A DNA stretch of 64,000 nucleotides from Candidatus Gaiellasilicea maunaloa (GTDB lineage Bacteria > Actinomycetota > Thermoleophilia > Gaiellales > Gaiellaceae), in assembly GCA_024330215.1 (NCBI GenBank), contig JANDLU010000002.1, forward strand, positions 62,001 through 126,000. Direction: 5' to 3'. The notes under the pieces were generated by a model that was given only the letters and a program-made list of their open reading frames with translations, was not told the origin of the DNA and did not search any database. This document shows, piece by piece, positions 62,419-64,000 of the stretch; within the stretch, counting starts at the first letter, position 1; every line of letters starts with the position of its first letter. A program made the position numbers and the translations under genes.

Positions 62419-62435
62419 GCTTTACTCTCTAAAGC
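62419..62435 (+). promoter_or_regulatory. RCTTTAC motif, site 7 (gltB)
   Basis: GCTTTAC-TCT-CTAAAGC, left half 7/7, right half 6/7. Faces the glutamate synthase gene in the divergent gap. It is immediately followed by ATG 62437, which is not in the gltB frame. Confidence 0.5.
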
Positions 62436-62579
62436 GATGGGCCACTGGCGTGGAACGAAAAAGCGGATCTCGGCGATTGCCGCCTTCGCCGCGCGCCCGC
62501 CCGAGCGCTAGCCGGCCTCCTGTTCCCGCCGAACCGGACTAGCGCTCGTCTCCCCGGCGGGAGACCCGAGCGGCAAGGG

Positions 62580-64000
62580 CTCTACGACCCTGCATACGAG
62601 CACGATGCGTGCGGCGTCGCCTTCGTCGCGCGGCTCTGTGGCGAGGCGTCGCACGACACCGTCCGGCGGGCCCTCCAGGCGCTCGAGAGCCTTGCTCACC
62701 GCGGCGCCGCCGGCGCGGACGCCGACACGGGCGACGGTGCGGGGATCCTCGTCTCCCTTCCCAATGAGTTCCTCCGCGCCGTCGCCCCGGCGGAGCTCCC
62801 CTCGCCCGGTGCGTACGGCGTCGGCGTGCTGTTCCTGCCGCAGGACGAGCAACGCGCCGCCGAGCTCGAGCGGCTCGTCGTCTCGACGGTGGAGGCCGAG
62901 GGACAGGCGGTGGTCGGGTGGCGCGACGTTCCCGTCGACGCGGAGCACGCGGGCTCGGTCGCAGCCGCGTGCGCGCCGCGCGTACGCCACGTCTTCGTCG
63001 TCGCGGCGCCCGACCTGTGTCACGACCAGGACGCCTTCGAGCGAAAGCTCTATGTCATCCGGCGAGTGATCGAGCTGACGGCCGGGACTGAGCTGTCGAT
63101 TCCGAGCTTCTCCTCGCGCACGCTGGTCTACAAGGGGATGCTCACCGCCCCGCAGCTCTCGCGTTACTACCCTGACCTCGACGACCCGCGCTTGAAGACG
63201 CTCGTCGCGCTCGTCCACTCCCGCTACTCGACGAACACGTTCCCGAGCTGGGAGCTCGCTCATCCCTACCGGCTGCTCGCGCACAACGGAGAGATCAACA
63301 CCCTGCGCGGCAACGTCAACTGGATGAAGGCACGCGAGTCGCAGCTCGCCTCCGACCTCTTCGGCGAGGACCTCGCCAAGGTCCTGCCGGTCGTCCGTGC
63401 CGGCGGCTCGGATTCTGCGACCTTCGACAACGTCCTGGAGCTGCTGGTGCTGGCGGGCCGGTCGCTCCCGCACGCGGTCATGATGATGGTGCCGGAGGCC
63501 TACGAAGGTCGTCCCGACCTCCCGCCGGAGCTGAAGGGCTTCTACGCCTATCACGGATGTTTGATGGAGCCGTGGGACGGACCCGCCGCGCTCGCCTTCA
63601 CCGACGGGCGCGTCGTCGGGGCGACCCTCGACCGGAACGGTTTGCGGCCGGGCCGGTGGCTCGAGACGAAGGATGGCTGGGTGGTGCTCGCCTCCGAGGC
63701 CGGGGTGCTCGACGAGCAGGCGGCGAACGTCCTGCGCAAGGGCCGGCTGCAGCCCGGAAAGCTCTTCGTCGTCGACCTCGAGCAGGGCCGGATCCTGGAG
63801 GACGACGACGTCAAGCGCCAGGTCGCGACCCGACGGCCCTACGGCGAATGGTACGAGCGGGAGGTCGTCCGGCTGGCCGACCTCCCGACCCCGCCTCGCC
63901 CACAGGTCGTCTCGACCGAGTCGCTACGCAGGCTCCAGCTGCTCTTCGGCTACACGCAAGAGGACATGAAGGTGATGCTGCAGCCGCTCGCTCAGAACGG
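62580..64000 (+). CDS. gltB: Glutamate synthase large subunit, N-terminal part
   Basis: The frame reads GLYDPAYEHDACGVAFVAR, with the Cys after processing as the glutamine-amidotransferase nucleophile, then HRGAAGADADTGDGAGILVS, VHSRYSTNTFPSWELAHPYR, and LAHNGEINTLRGNVNWMKAR; it continues past the window edge. Glutamine + 2-oxoglutarate to two glutamate. The start is unresolved: no ATG, GTG or TTG occurs in frame upstream of the conserved part; 62580 is the first codon that fits the family. One missing base near 62580 would join GKG to LYDP. Confidence 0.88.

Noticed and set aside
1-64000. CRISPR arrays, rRNA genes, prophage or toxin-antitoxin pairs
   Set aside because: No regular spaced repeats, rRNA segments, phage structural genes or paired small toxin genes were seen.

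Overview
The window is GC-rich, with GTG-rich starts and many 4-base stop/start overlaps. Gene content (split UxaA-type dehydratase, actinobacterial amino-acid genes, an IS256-type transposase remnant) fits a deep-branching actinobacterium such as Thermoleophilia. That placement is inference; no rRNA or marker gene is present.

Region by region. (1) 0-8.4 kb: an exporter fragment (TauE/SafE), a frameshifted ridA, a leftward operon of YeiH-type exporter, LacI regulator and aldehyde dehydrogenase, and a divergent rightward operon of a Gfo/Idh/MocA dehydrogenase with two TIM-barrel amidohydrolases; then AAC(3)-like, a third amidohydrolase and an unknown gene. (2) 9.5-20.8 kb: a gamma-glutamyltransferase-like gene, and a long leftward operon for peptide-like compounds (U32-like protein, binding protein, two permeases, two ATPases, creatininase, enolase-superfamily enzyme, DUF3830) opposite an IclR regulator. 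(3) 20.9-25.6 kb: a succinate dehydrogenase/fumarate reductase-like complex (four subunits) in one operon with a two-subunit UxaA/sulfolactate-lyase-type enzyme. A 16-bp palindrome in front of it is identical to the one in region 1, so one LacI-type regulator may govern both. (4) 26.3-33.1 kb: a scar region with a tRNA-Sec-like 3' half, long-range direct repeats, and broken transposase, copper-ATPase and aminotransferase genes. Inside it is a CoA-transferase/IclR/CoA-transferase/MaoC cluster whose last gene is truncated. (5) 33.1-42.3 kb: nitrogen and sulfur assimilation and amino-acid synthesis: ilvE (frameshifted), P-II, amt, alaC, sulfite reductase, cysH, leuCD. (6) 42.3-47.9 kb: a sugar-type ABC importer with AraC regulator and esterase; one permease carries an inserted beta-sandwich domain. 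(7) 48-64 kb: chorismate mutase, thrC, proAB, then a nine-gene leftward operon (leuA-like, IPMDH-like, ilvB, ilvH, ilvC, hom, thrC, thrB, ilvD) and the start of gltB.

Two regulatory features tie the right half together. A short motif, RCTTTAC-N3-GTAAAGY, sits in seven promoter regions of amino-acid, nitrogen and sulfur genes. The nine-gene operon is preceded by a 29-codon leader peptide rich in Leu, Ile and Val, with mutually exclusive hairpins next to the ribosome binding site. This looks like branched-chain amino-acid attenuation.

Several frameshifts are single-base events (ridA, ilvE, IS256, copA, possibly gltB). They may be real decay or indel errors in the assembly; raw-read depth would settle this.
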